This document shows positions 1-8,842 of a DNA stretch of 64,000 bases, one piece after another (positions within the stretch are counted from its first letter, which is position 1; each line of letters starts with the position of its first letter). The notes under the pieces are model-generated. The model worked only from the letters and a program-made list of their open reading frames with translations, made no database searches and was not told the origin of the DNA. The DNA comes from Paenibacillus illinoisensis NBRC 15959. GTDB taxonomy: Bacteria; Bacillota; Bacilli; Paenibacillales; Paenibacillaceae. The DNA is taken from the NCBI RefSeq assembly GCF_004000925.1, contig NZ_BIME01000010.1, positions 62,001-126,000 of the forward strand, given 5' to 3'. The position numbers were made by a program, and so were the translations under genes.

Positions 1-211
1 TAACTTGCCCTCCCGTATTCCATTTCGTACTTTTTTCTATTCTACGTTAATTTTTATACTTCTAGCTATAGTGTGCATGCTGGATGACAGGAATAATGTA
101 TTGACAGGATGAAGCGGTGGAGATAAGATCGGATCAAACAAACAACACAAAACCACATAAAACCACAACAGTGTGATGTATGTACATAACGAACTATTAG
201 GGGGAATCAAT

Positions 212-1177
212 ATGAGACGTCAGCTTGCATTTCAAGCGGATGAAACGTTCAAAATTGTTCAGTTTACGGATCTGCATTGGAAAGATGGTCGGCCTCAAGA
301 CTTGCGTACCCGTCAATTGATGAAAACGGTCATCGAAACAGAGCAGCCGAACCTGGTCGTATTTACAGGAGATGTAATCTACACAGGCCCCGTTGATCCA
401 GGGAAAAAGGCGTGCGAGCATCCAGAACAGGCCTTCCGCGAAGCCGTATCTGTTGTGGAGGAATGTGGGATTCCGTGGGCATTTGTGTACGGTAATCATG
501 ATACCGAAAATCGGATTACACCGGCAGGTCTGATGGATGTCATTCAGGAACATCACCATACGGTAACGGAACCGGGTCCCGGCGAAATTGCAGGGCTTGG
601 CAATTACACACTCGAGATTGCAGGAGCGGATGGCACTCCGGCAGCCGTGTTGTATTTTCTTGATTCGGGAAGCTATTCGTCGTTCCCGGAGATCCCCGGT
701 TATGGCTGGGTTCAGCCCAATCAGATCCAGTGGCTGATGTCTGAATCCACACGCGTGAATCCCGGCCGCAGCCGCGGGGAGAAGCTTCCAGCCTTGGCGT
801 TTTTCCATATCCCGATTCCGGAATATCAAGTGATGTGGGACACTCAGACATGTTACGGCAGCAAGCACGAACCGGTCTGTGCTGCACAAGTCAACTCCGG
901 TCTGTTCTCGGCGCTGCTGGAGATGGGAGATGTGATGGGCACGTTCTGCGGACATGATCACGTGAATGATTTTCACGGCGAACTTCACGGCATTCGTCTC
1001 TGTTACGGGCGCTCGAGCGGGCACAATACCTATGGAAGAGAAGGTATGCTGCGCGGAGGAAGGGTCATTCAGCTGCGGGCAGGTCAGCGCAGCTTCGATA
1101 CCTGGATTCGTCTCGAAGACGGATCACTCGTCATGGAACAGCCGGAACATCAACCTGAGAGCACTTCAGCGAAATAG
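212..1177 (+). CDS. Metallophosphoesterase family protein
   Basis: Calcineurin-like phosphoesterase of 321 residues, probably cytoplasmic because no signal peptide is visible. The dimetal-site motifs are in order: FTDLHW (D20, H22), TGD (D54), GNHD (N95, H96), a later FFHIP histidine and a C-terminal GHDH. These are the metal ligands of the fold; the substrate cannot be read from sequence. Similar bacterial proteins resemble intracellular purple-acid-phosphatase-like enzymes. An in-frame ATG at 173 exists, but ATG 212 follows a clean AGGGGGA site by 6 bases and starts right before the first beta strand. The next gene, an exporter, begins 41 bases later, so the two may be co-transcribed. Confidence 0.85.
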   Translation: MRRQLAFQADETFKIVQFTDLHWKDGRPQDLRTRQLMKTVIETEQPNLVVFTGDVIYTGPVDPGKKACEHPEQAFREAVSVVEECGIPWAFVYGNHDTENRITPAGLMDVIQEHHHTVTEPGPGEIAGLGNYTLEIAGADGTPAAVLYFLDSGSYSSFPEIPGYGWVQPNQIQWLMSESTRVNPGRSRGEKLPALAFFHIPIPEYQVMWDTQTCYGSKHEPVCAAQVNSGLFSALLEMGDVMGTFCGHDHVNDFHGELHGIRLCYGRSSGHNTYGREGMLRGGRVIQLRAGQRSFDTWIRLEDGSLVMEQPEHQPESTSAK

Positions 1178-1218
1178 AGTTCAATAGAGCAAGGCGATTA
1201 GAGAGGAATTAATAACGT

Positions 1219-2076
1219 ATGATTTTACCAATATTTCTGGTGCTCGCATCCGGAATGGCTCATGCCGTCTGGAGCATGTTCACCAAACGAAGTTTGAATA
1301 AAAGTGTGTTTCTGTGGTCCATTATGATGATTCCTACCGTCATCCTGCTGCCTGTACTCATTGTGGAATTGCTACGTGAACCCTTAACCATGCCGGCTTA
1401 TGCCCTGTTGGTTTTGTCGATGGCTCTGCAGGCCTTATATTCCTGGCTGTTATCTCAAACCTACGAGCTTGGAGACTTGTCTCAGATTTATCCGATTATG
1501 CGGGGAACGAGTACCTTGCTGGTGCCTCTGATCGGTGTCTTTTTCCTGGGAGAAACCCTGTCTTCATTCGGATGGATCGGGATTGCCTGCATGCTCGGTG
1601 GATTTCTGGTACTTAGCGGGGTAGGAGGCAAAGATGCCAAGCAGGGCTCACGGAAACAGGGGTTGAAGCCGGTACTGATGGCTTTATGTGTGGGACTATG
1701 CACGACCAGTTATGTATTTGTGGACAAATTGAACCTGCAGCATATCTCGCCCTTGTCGCTGCTTGAGGTGACGAACATCGGATTTGTTGCGGGACTGACA
1801 CCGGCTCTTCTGGCTTCCCGGCAATTACGCCAGGAATGGAAAGTGAACCGATCCACCATTATGCTTGGGGCACTATTGAACCCAGGTTCGTACCTGTTAT
1901 TCCTGTTTGCTCTAGAGCAGGCTCCCATGGCGAGATTGGGCCCTTTGCGTGAAGTGGGAACGGTATTTGCGGCGTTCCTCGGCATTTTATTGTTAAAAGA
2001 GCAGCAGGGGAAAAAGCGGATTCTCTGCTCCATCGTCATTTTCGGTGGAATCCTGCTGATCGGCATGTGGGGATGA
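1219..2076 (+). CDS. EamA/DMT family transporter
   Basis: Integral membrane protein of 285 residues with about ten hydrophobic segments arranged as two EamA repeats, the drug/metabolite transporter architecture. The first half ends in a glycine-rich segment (LGGFLVLSGVGG) followed by a charged loop, and the second half ends with a GGILLIG-like helix, which is the usual two-repeat layout. Members export metabolites, drugs or amino acids; the substrate is unknown here. It has a GAGAGGAA ribosome site just upstream. It probably shares a transcript with the preceding phosphoesterase. A long palindrome follows the stop codon. Confidence 0.8.
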   Translation: MILPIFLVLASGMAHAVWSMFTKRSLNKSVFLWSIMMIPTVILLPVLIVELLREPLTMPAYALLVLSMALQALYSWLLSQTYELGDLSQIYPIMRGTSTLLVPLIGVFFLGETLSSFGWIGIACMLGGFLVLSGVGGKDAKQGSRKQGLKPVLMALCVGLCTTSYVFVDKLNLQHISPLSLLEVTNIGFVAGLTPALLASRQLRQEWKVNRSTIMLGALLNPGSYLLFLFALEQAPMARLGPLREVGTVFAAFLGILLLKEQQGKKRILCSIVIFGGILLIGMWG

Positions 2077-2153
2077 TCCAATTCCAGATCATGGATACAT
2101 GGTGTATGTCCTTGCTGCTGTTCCGCGCTTCTGAAGCTTCCAAATAAATCTTT

Positions 2154-2230
2154 CAAATCCCCTCAGTGGAGACATACCTTAAGGAGCATCTGTCCAAGAT
2201 GATCTTCCAGGTATGGACTGAGGGGATTTG
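2154..2230. repeat. Long palindrome, possible terminator
   Basis: Perfect 14-base inverted repeat (2154-2167 with 2217-2230, core AAATCCCCTCAG). It encloses a second 7-base complementary pair (CATACCT at about 2173 and AGGTATG at about 2209). Together they could fold into one stem of about 77 bases downstream of the transporter gene. Only a weak T-rich stretch (TGTCTATTTTAT) follows. It may be a terminator or a small palindromic repeat family. Confidence 0.6.
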
Positions 2231-2336
2231 TCTATTTTATCGAAGGTACTTAAGCATGGTATATTGGAGTCAGACGAGTTCAAAGAGGTAGAGTCATAGA
2301 ATAGGACCTAAAGAGCAAAGAAGTAGGGGGGATCAG

Positions 2337-2888
2337 GTGCTGCTTGAGGAGAGATTCATCCAGTCCATTAAGGCACATGAGAAATTAATGCATGATTTGC
2401 GGCAGGTTCGGAGCCTGGAGCTGCCTCAGTGTTACATCGGTGCGGGGTATATTCGTAATTACATTTGGGATCTTCTCCATGGATATACTCGGCGCGAACT
2501 GCACAGCGATATTGATGTAGTATACTTCGATCCCGAAGACCTGAATGAAGGGCGCGATGTACAACTGGAGCTGCAGCTGCGGGAGGCGACAGGCAATCCC
2601 AAGTGGTCCGTGAAAAACCAGGCGAGAATGCATCTGCGCAATGGCACAGTGCCCTATCAGTCTACAGAAGATGCCCTGCGATACTGGCCTGAGATCGTAA
2701 CCGCCATAGGCGTTCAGCTGGATGAACAGGACCAGATTGGGTTCTGTGCCCCGCATGGATTAGATGACCTGTATGCGTTAACTGTTCGCCGCAGTCCATT
2801 ATACGAGAATGTCATGGAGTTCAATCGGCGTGTAGAGAAGAAGCGCTGGCAGGAGCAATGGCCGAAGCTAACAATTGTGAAGGGATGA
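2337..2888 (+). CDS. Nucleotidyltransferase-like family protein
   Basis: 183-residue protein resembling the bacterial nucleotidyltransferase-like family PF06042 (DUF925). Visible signals are GAGYIRN and then HSDIDVVYFD, which matches the Asp-x-Asp metal-binding strand of nucleotidyltransferase folds. A C-terminal HGLDDLYALTVRRSP segment is also typical of this family. The biochemical target is not known. The start is GTG at 2337, seven bases after a GTAGGGGG site; there is no in-frame ATG in the first 40 codons that would preserve the N-terminal helix. It stands alone between spacers of 260 and 180 bases. Confidence 0.75.
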   Translation: MLLEERFIQSIKAHEKLMHDLRQVRSLELPQCYIGAGYIRNYIWDLLHGYTRRELHSDIDVVYFDPEDLNEGRDVQLELQLREATGNPKWSVKNQARMHLRNGTVPYQSTEDALRYWPEIVTAIGVQLDEQDQIGFCAPHGLDDLYALTVRRSPLYENVMEFNRRVEKKRWQEQWPKLTIVKG

Positions 2889-3068
2889 GTTTCAGAGGTC
2901 GTAATGGACCTTTCAGCGAAACTGCTAACATACAATCCATGGAGCTTGGTAGCAGATTTGGGTCGTAACGAACATTCATATCATTTGTTTATTTGGCATA
3001 CAACAGCCTGGTTATGGGATCCGTAGATAGCGAGCGGTGCAGGTTTAAGAAGGAGTGTTACCCGGTTA

Positions 3069-3800
3069 ATGAAAAAGTTTATTCAAGATAAAGGCCTGAT
3101 CATTGATCTTGTTCTGGTAGCCTGTTTTATCGTTTTTCTGATATTCTGGGGCCGAAATTTCGCGGTGATGTTGTTTGGACTGCTTACGGTGGCTTTTATC
3201 GTACTTCGACGGATTGACTACCAGAAGCACGTGGTGCTTAAGCGCATTTTGTTAACGGTATTCGGTATTGGCGCGGTTTCCTTTGTCATTATTGAAGCAC
3301 TGGTATTTACACAGCTGAATGCGAATGATCCGGAGCAGGCGGATTATGTCATTATTCTGGGGTCAGGCATCAAAGGCACAGAGTTATCACTGACGCTGAA
3401 GCAGCGGCTGGATGCCAGTCTGGACTATATCCGCAACCATCCGCAGACGCCGGTCATTGTATCCGGAGGACAGGGGCCAGGGGAGTCGATCCCAGAAGCA
3501 CTCGCCATGAAAAACCATCTTGTGGAACAGGGGATCACGCCAGCCCAGGTTATTATGGAAGACAAGTCAACCAGCACGCAGGAGAATATGGCCTTTTCCA
3601 AAAGAATTATTGACGAAGCGGGGCTGGAGCACCCCGAGATCATGATTGTCACCAGTGACTACCATATGTTCCGTTCCAAGTACTTGGCTGCCAAAAATGG
3701 CTACGCTGCCGAATATGGCATTTCGGCCCCGTCTCCGGGATACCTGAAACCGATCAACATGATCCGTGAGTATTTTGCGGTGGTCAAGGCTTTTATGTAG
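3069..3800 (+). CDS. YdcF-family (DUF218) membrane protein
   Basis: 243 residues. Three hydrophobic segments lie within residues 10-90, followed by an extracytoplasmic DUF218 domain. Domain signatures are VIILGSGIKG, VIVSGGQGPGE, EDKSTSTQENM and VTSDYHMFRS, which match the YdcF/SanA-type fold implicated in envelope functions. The exact reaction in Firmicutes is not established. The start ATG follows AGGAGTG with a TTACCCGGTTA spacer. It is monocistronic: a stem-loop with a T-run lies about 60 bases after the stop. Confidence 0.8.
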   Translation: MKKFIQDKGLIIDLVLVACFIVFLIFWGRNFAVMLFGLLTVAFIVLRRIDYQKHVVLKRILLTVFGIGAVSFVIIEALVFTQLNANDPEQADYVIILGSGIKGTELSLTLKQRLDASLDYIRNHPQTPVIVSGGQGPGESIPEALAMKNHLVEQGITPAQVIMEDKSTSTQENMAFSKRIIDEAGLEHPEIMIVTSDYHMFRSKYLAAKNGYAAEYGISAPSPGYLKPINMIREYFAVVKAFM

Positions 3801-3861
3801 AGTTAATCTTCTCTATTCACATTTAAAAGTTTCACGAGGTTCTGAATCTCAGAACATGTGC

Positions 3862-3906
3862 AAAAAGCAGTTGAGCAGAATGGATTCTGACTTGACTGCT
3901 TTTTGT
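3862..3906 (+). terminator. Rho-independent terminator after ydcF-like gene
   Basis: AAAAAGCAGT at about 3862-3871 can pair with ACTGCTTTTT at about 3895-3904. The right arm runs into a T-rich tail (TTTTTGTCG). The loop is about 24 bases. Confidence 0.65.
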
Positions 3907-3987
3907 CGTTGTTCAAGTGAATTCAAGGATACTCAGCCAAATCATGTTATAATATACGTCATTAATAGAAGAACGATGTAGGAGTGA

Positions 3988-4509
3988 ATGACGATTACCA
4001 CTTATATGTTACCAGCTCTCTATGAGCAAAAGAAGATTTCAACGAACGACATGGAAGAAATTGTACGTCTGCTTGCACAAGCACCATTATTATATGATGA
4101 CGGCTCAAGCATCCGGGTTGAGGATTTCACGGAAGGCTTGGACATGGAAGTCGAGCATGAAGTTCGGCCTGCTCTAATGGAACTGTATGATCTGGCTGTT
4201 AAGGCCTGTCGCCAGTTCCCTGATCCGGCTGCCTATGAGCAGCTTCAGGATGCCCTGGGATTACAGGCAGAACTGTGGCAGGAAGAAGTGCTTGATCTTG
4301 TCTCGTGGATGACCTGGCTGAAGCAGGTTGGGGAAGGACAGAGGGCCCTGCCGGAGTATGATTTTGCAAGCATGCTTGGCACACTGCCTGAAGGATTCAT
4401 GATTCATGATTTCTATGATGAACTCCGTTATCAGCTGGAGCAGAATCCGTCAAACACCTGGGCTATTCAAGAGCGGGATCGGCTGTATGCAGCCATGGGT
4501 GCCAGATAA
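3988..4509 (+). CDS. Conserved hypothetical protein
   Basis: 173-residue acidic, mostly helical protein that I do not recognise as a named family. It has no signal peptide, no transmembrane segment and no cysteine-based metal motif. The sequence is rich in Glu, Leu and Gln and contains an amphipathic central region (residues about 55-110) with several tryptophans (QEEVLDLVSWMTWLKQ). A TAGGAG ribosome site three bases before the ATG supports the start. It lies alone between the YdcF-like gene and the TIGR01777 epimerase. Function unknown. Confidence 0.65.
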   Translation: MTITTYMLPALYEQKKISTNDMEEIVRLLAQAPLLYDDGSSIRVEDFTEGLDMEVEHEVRPALMELYDLAVKACRQFPDPAAYEQLQDALGLQAELWQEEVLDLVSWMTWLKQVGEGQRALPEYDFASMLGTLPEGFMIHDFYDELRYQLEQNPSNTWAIQERDRLYAAMGAR

Positions 4510-4588
4510 CATCGAACGAAACGTGCAGTAACCGTGTTTATCCATATATGAGGGATTGTCTTATCGCTTATGGAAATGAGGGGATCAC

Positions 4589-5470
4589 GTGAAAAAGGTT
4601 ATATTGGCCGGAGGTACGGGATTTGTCGGTCAGGATTTTGCACAAAGGTTCAAGAAACTTGGATATGAGGTGCTCATCATCTCACGTCAGCCAGGTCATA
4701 TTGCCTGGGAGGACTCCGATGGTATCAGGCAAGCACTCGAAGGTGCCGAAATGTTGATTAATCTGGCCGGAAAATCTGTAAACTGTCGTTACACCGACGA
4801 GAATCGCAGGATTATCCTAGAATCCAGGACCAGCACGACACGTATTCTTGGCGAGTCTATCCTTGAATGTGCCCATCCGCCTGAACTATGGATCAATTCA
4901 AGTACGGCCACGATCTACAGACATGCAGAGGACCGCCCCATGACAGAAAAAGAAGGTGAGATTGGCTCCGGATTCTCGGTGGATGTTGCCAAGGCGTGGG
5001 AGCAGGCCTTCTTCGCATTCAGTCTGCCTTCTACCCGCCAGATTGCCTTGCGAATTGCGATTGTGCTGGGCAAAGGCGGCGTCATGGAGCCGCTCACGAA
5101 TCTGGTGCGTTTTGGCTTGGGCGGGTCACAGGGACCCGGAACACAGCAGTTCAGCTGGATTCATATTGAAGATTTGTTTCGCATGGTTCTTTATCTTCAG
5201 CAGCACCCAGCACTTGAAGGGGTGTTTAATGCTTCGTCTCCGCATCCGGTTACCAATCGCCAACTGATGGAGAGCCTGAGACGTCATATGGGCGTCCGCA
5301 TGGGTCTTCCTTCCTCTCGCTGGATGCTTGAAGTGGGAGCGCGATTCATTCGGACCGAAACGGAGCTGGTCCTCAAAAGCCGCTGGGTTATCCCAGAGCG
5401 GATGGAGCAGGAAGGGTTCACGTTTATATATGATACACTCGATACCGCACTTGATGAGATCCTGAAATAG
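4589..5470 (+). CDS. TIGR01777 family SDR epimerase
   Basis: 293-residue extended short-chain dehydrogenase-like protein. The N-terminal Rossmann motif is GGTGFVG (residues 8-14). INLAGKSVNCRY and the C-terminal DUF1731-like segment place it in the TIGR01777/SDR39U1 family of putative sugar-nucleotide epimerases (YfhF-like). The canonical YxxxK is replaced by a divergent region, as is usual for this family. The physiological substrate is unknown. The start is GTG 4589, five bases after GAGGGG; no upstream in-frame alternative has a ribosome site. A short hairpin without a T-run follows the stop. Confidence 0.85.
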   Translation: MKKVILAGGTGFVGQDFAQRFKKLGYEVLIISRQPGHIAWEDSDGIRQALEGAEMLINLAGKSVNCRYTDENRRIILESRTSTTRILGESILECAHPPELWINSSTATIYRHAEDRPMTEKEGEIGSGFSVDVAKAWEQAFFAFSLPSTRQIALRIAIVLGKGGVMEPLTNLVRFGLGGSQGPGTQQFSWIHIEDLFRMVLYLQQHPALEGVFNASSPHPVTNRQLMESLRRHMGVRMGLPSSRWMLEVGARFIRTETELVLKSRWVIPERMEQEGFTFIYDTLDTALDEILK

Positions 5471-5513
5471 TTTGAATTACTGAATAACCATATTGAATAC
5501 AATGTTTCATTCG

Positions 5514-5536
5514 GAAGGGCAGATGATCTGCCCTTC
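5514..5536 (+). terminator. Hairpin after epimerase gene, weak terminator
   Basis: GAAGGGCAG (5514-5522) pairs perfectly with CTGCCCTTC (5528-5536) around a 5-base loop. Only TGCTGT follows, so it may slow rather than stop transcription ahead of the KAS III operon. Confidence 0.5.
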
Positions 5537-5638
5537 TGCTGTATGTTCTGGAGATTCGGGTCCGCTGACGTTTCGGGATCTCTGGTGCAGTGTAAAAGTC
5601 ATTTGATCAGTCAGATGAAACAGAAAGAGGTTGGGGAA

Positions 5639-6640
5639 ATGCAACTTAGAAGAGTGAGAATTGCCGGAACGGGCAAGTATCTGCCGGAGCGGAAAGTAAC
5701 GGACGAGCAGCTGGATATCCGCTTGAATGTGCCGGCAGGCTGGGTCTCCAAAGCCACAGGCGTAGGTGTTCGCCATTATGCTTCAGGTCAGGAAACATCT
5801 TCGTTCATGGGGGCGAGAGCTGCAGAAGCTGCGCTTGCCGACGCAGGACTGCAATTTGCCGATATCGACTGTCTGGTGTGCACCAGCGGTACGAAGGAGC
5901 AGCCTTTGCCAAGCACTGCAGTATTCATTCAACTGGCCATGGGAGAGCAGGAATCAGGTATACCGGCATTTGATATGGATGCAACCTGTCTAAGTTTTCT
6001 AAACGGTCTGGACGTTATGTCCTATATGGTGGATGCGGGTCGTTATCGCCGGGTACTGCTCGTAGCAACGGAGATCGCTTCTGCAGGTTTGAATTGGTCG
6101 GATAAGGAGAGTGCGGCCCTCTTTGGCGATGGAGCCGCTGCGGTCATTATCGAACGTTCCGAAGAAGGGCAATCTTCCCGGATTGTGCATGCTTCCCTGA
6201 AGACGTACAGCCGAGGGGCGAGATTCTCGGAAATAGCGGGTGGGGGAACACGGCTGCATGCCTCGAATTATATGGCCGATCAGCCGGAGCCTTACCTTTT
6301 TCATATGGATGGGCAGGCGATCTTCCGGATGGCTTCCAGGCTTCTTCCCGGATTCATGGACGATATGCTGAAGACCTCCGGAAACCGGATGGAAGATTTT
6401 AAGCTGGTCATTCCGCATCAAGGCAGTGCCATGGCCATGAGATTGATTCGCAAAAAATTAAATATTCCCGAAGACCGCTTTATGGACATTACACGAAACC
6501 ATGGGAATACCATTGCCGCATCCATTCCCATGGGACTGCATGAGGCGATCAAGCAGCAGCGTATCCGGCGAGGTGATCGGGTGCTCTTCATTGGAACGGC
6601 CGCTGGATTGTCATTGGGAGGACTTATTTTTGATTACTAG
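5639..6640 (+). CDS. Beta-ketoacyl-ACP synthase III-like enzyme
   Basis: 333-residue thiolase-fold condensing enzyme with the complete FabH-type triad: Cys117 in DATCLSF, His260 in IPHQGS and Asn290 in HGNTIAAS. It should catalyse decarboxylative or head-to-head condensation of acyl thioesters. Because it heads an operon with tailoring enzymes rather than fab genes, a specialised-metabolite role (OleA- or KAS III-like priming) is more likely than housekeeping FabH; this is inference. An in-frame ATG at 5615 is possible, but ATG 5639 has AAAGAGG eight bases upstream and starts right at the first strand. Its last 11 bases overlap the next gene. Confidence 0.85.
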   Translation: MQLRRVRIAGTGKYLPERKVTDEQLDIRLNVPAGWVSKATGVGVRHYASGQETSSFMGARAAEAALADAGLQFADIDCLVCTSGTKEQPLPSTAVFIQLAMGEQESGIPAFDMDATCLSFLNGLDVMSYMVDAGRYRRVLLVATEIASAGLNWSDKESAALFGDGAAAVIIERSEEGQSSRIVHASLKTYSRGARFSEIAGGGTRLHASNYMADQPEPYLFHMDGQAIFRMASRLLPGFMDDMLKTSGNRMEDFKLVIPHQGSAMAMRLIRKKLNIPEDRFMDITRNHGNTIAASIPMGLHEAIKQQRIRRGDRVLFIGTAAGLSLGGLIFDY

Positions 6641-7850
6641 ATTCAGAGAACCCGATGATGCTGCGGCAATCCGAAGTGTATTACTCACTGGAGGGCGTGC
6701 TCCCGTTACACTTGATCTGGCACGCATGTTCCGGCGCGCAGGTTACCGTGTGTATGTTGCGGAGAGTGCACAACGTCATCTGTGCAGATTGTCCAGTGCA
6801 GTGGAGCAATGCTTTGTTGTACCATCCCCGCGTCATGAAACAGCGGCATATCTGTCTGAGCTCGAACAGATCATTCGAGCATCGCAGATCGACCTGCTAC
6901 TTCCGATGTGTGAAGAAGTGTTCTACATTGCGCAGGGAGCAGAGAGATTGCGTCCTTATTGCCATGTTCTTGTTTCTCCACTGGAGCAGCTGCATAAGCT
7001 GCATCACAAGTTTCATTTCATCCAGCTTGCGCAATCCATGGGCCTTGCTGTACCGGATACGCGTCTGGTTCGCAGCCGGGAAGAATGGATTCAAACCCAA
7101 TCTGTTCTGGAAACGGAGGGGAAGTGGGTATGGAAGCCGGTATATTCCCGATTTGCCGCCAGAGTTCGCATGCCGGGCTCACGAAACGTGCCACCGAGTA
7201 AGGCAGAAATATCATCAGCCCTCCCTTGGGTAGCACAGGCTTACGTTTCTGGGCGAGCATTGTGCACATACAGTGTTGTGCATGAAGGGAACATGGTGGC
7301 CCATACCACGTATGACAGCCGCTATCGCACAGGCAGCGTGGGGGCCAGTGTCTATTTCGAACACGTGGAACACGAGGGTACATATGAGTGGGTTCAGCAA
7401 TTTGTAGAGGCTACCGGATTTAGCGGTCAGATTGGGTTTGATTTTATTGAAGGACCCGAGGGGCGGGTGGTTGCAATTGAGTGTAATCCCAGGGCTACAA
7501 GTGGAATCCATCTCTTCTACCCGGGGGATGAATTGGTGCGTGCCATCACTACGCCTGAGTCGCTGGTGAAGGAAGGTATCCTGATGACGCCCAAGCAGCA
7601 CAGCAGGGCCATGCTCATGCTGCCGATGCTGGGCAGCGGATTGCAGCAGATTGGACGACCGGATCAGTGGCGAGCATGGATGGCAGCATGGCGAGGTACA
7701 AGAGATGTCGTACACCTGCAGAATGATAGACGCCCCATGCTGGAACAAGCGGCCGTGGTGCTGTCCGCCTGGCGTCTTGCACGCAAGTACAAGCTATCTC
7801 TGACTGAAGCATTGACTCACGACATAGAATGGAACGGTGAACAACCATGA
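6630..7850 (+). CDS. ATP-grasp domain protein
   Basis: 406-residue ATP-grasp enzyme expected to form an acyl-phosphate from a carboxylic acid and join it to a nucleophile. The N-terminal pre-ATP-grasp domain starts VLLTGGRAP, the central domain has the WKP lysine strand (KWVWKPVYS), and the metal/ATP site is IGFDFIEG then IECNPRATSG (Glu and Asn ligands). The longer open frame starting at 6501 lies inside the KAS III gene. TTG 6630 is preceded by GGGAGGA with a 7-base spacer, so it is the start. It overlaps the KAS III gene by 11 bases and the next gene by 4, indicating translational coupling. Confidence 0.8.
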   Translation: MITRFREPDDAAAIRSVLLTGGRAPVTLDLARMFRRAGYRVYVAESAQRHLCRLSSAVEQCFVVPSPRHETAAYLSELEQIIRASQIDLLLPMCEEVFYIAQGAERLRPYCHVLVSPLEQLHKLHHKFHFIQLAQSMGLAVPDTRLVRSREEWIQTQSVLETEGKWVWKPVYSRFAARVRMPGSRNVPPSKAEISSALPWVAQAYVSGRALCTYSVVHEGNMVAHTTYDSRYRTGSVGASVYFEHVEHEGTYEWVQQFVEATGFSGQIGFDFIEGPEGRVVAIECNPRATSGIHLFYPGDELVRAITTPESLVKEGILMTPKQHSRAMLMLPMLGSGLQQIGRPDQWRAWMAAWRGTRDVVHLQNDRRPMLEQAAVVLSAWRLARKYKLSLTEALTHDIEWNGEQP

Positions 7851-8842
7851 ATAGAGCATTGGTTACAGGAGCAACAGGTTGTTTGGGCAGACATCTGGCG
7901 CTAAGGCTCGCAGAACAGGGCTGGATAGTGACGGGCATGGGCCGAAAAAAAGAATACGGTATTCAGCTGGAAGCCGAAGGGATCCAATTTTATCAAGGTG
8001 ACCTGCGTGACAAGTCAGTAGCAGCTGAGGCATGTACCAATCAGGATGCCGTCTTTCACTGTGCGGCACTATCATCGCCTTGGGGCAAATACCAGGACTT
8101 TTACGGTAGCAATGTGGAAGCGACGCAGCATTTGGTCGATGGTTGCAGGCGAGCGGGTGTACAGCGATTCATTCACGTCTCAACGCCCAGCGTGTATTTT
8201 AATTATATACCCCGATATGACATTCATGAGGATGATCCCATGCCAGCCAAACCAGCGAATCATTATGCAGCGACCAAAAGAATGGCGGAGCAAGTGGTGC
8301 TTCGGGCCCATGCAAACGGACTTCCTTCCATCATGATTCGCCCGAGAGCCATCTTCGGTCCGTATGATCAGACGCTTTTCCCCAGAATCGTCGCAGCTAA
8401 CCGAAAATCAGGTGTGCCCATGATTGGGGGCGGTCAGGCTGTCATTGATCTCACCTGTGTGGATAATGTCGTGGATGCGCTGCTGTTATGCTGGAGTGCG
8501 CCATCTGAGGCGCTGGGGAGGGCATACAATATTTCCAATGGCGACCCAAGGCCGTTCCACGAACTGGTGAGTCATCTGTTTGAATTACTGGGTATGCCGC
8601 TGCATCCCCGAAATATTCCCTACAGGGCAGCTTATGGAGCAGCATCGCTGCTGGAGAGTGTGCATCGTCTCCTGCCTATGCTAGGCGAACCGCAGCTAAC
8701 CAGATACACCGTGGGTTCGTTAGCCATTCCGCAAACGCTGAATATTCATGACGCCCGAGAGCGGATAGGATATACACCGCGAGTAACCATTGAAGCAGGC
8801 CTGCAGCAGTTTGCAGATTGGTGGAGGGTAGAATCATGCTGA
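7847..8842 (+). CDS. NAD(P)-dependent epimerase/dehydratase (extended SDR)
   Basis: 331-residue extended SDR with GATGCLG at residues 8-14, the dinucleotide-binding motif, followed by HVSTPSVYF and the catalytic YAATK. It resembles 3-beta-hydroxysteroid-dehydrogenase-type reductases, the group that includes OleD, which reduces 2-alkyl-3-ketoacids made by OleA. Since a KAS III-like enzyme lies two genes upstream, reduction of a beta-keto product is a reasonable inference, though unproven. The ATG overlaps the stop of the ATP-grasp gene (ATGA). Its own stop lies inside the start of the next gene. Confidence 0.82.
   Translation: MNRALVTGATGCLGRHLALRLAEQGWIVTGMGRKKEYGIQLEAEGIQFYQGDLRDKSVAAEACTNQDAVFHCAALSSPWGKYQDFYGSNVEATQHLVDGCRRAGVQRFIHVSTPSVYFNYIPRYDIHEDDPMPAKPANHYAATKRMAEQVVLRAHANGLPSIMIRPRAIFGPYDQTLFPRIVAANRKSGVPMIGGGQAVIDLTCVDNVVDALLLCWSAPSEALGRAYNISNGDPRPFHELVSHLFELLGMPLHPRNIPYRAAYGAASLLESVHRLLPMLGEPQLTRYTVGSLAIPQTLNIHDARERIGYTPRVTIEAGLQQFADWWRVESC

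Noticed and set aside
6501..6629. N-terminal extension of the ATP-grasp frame
   Set aside because: It lies inside the KAS III coding region, and TTG 6630 has a good ribosome site.
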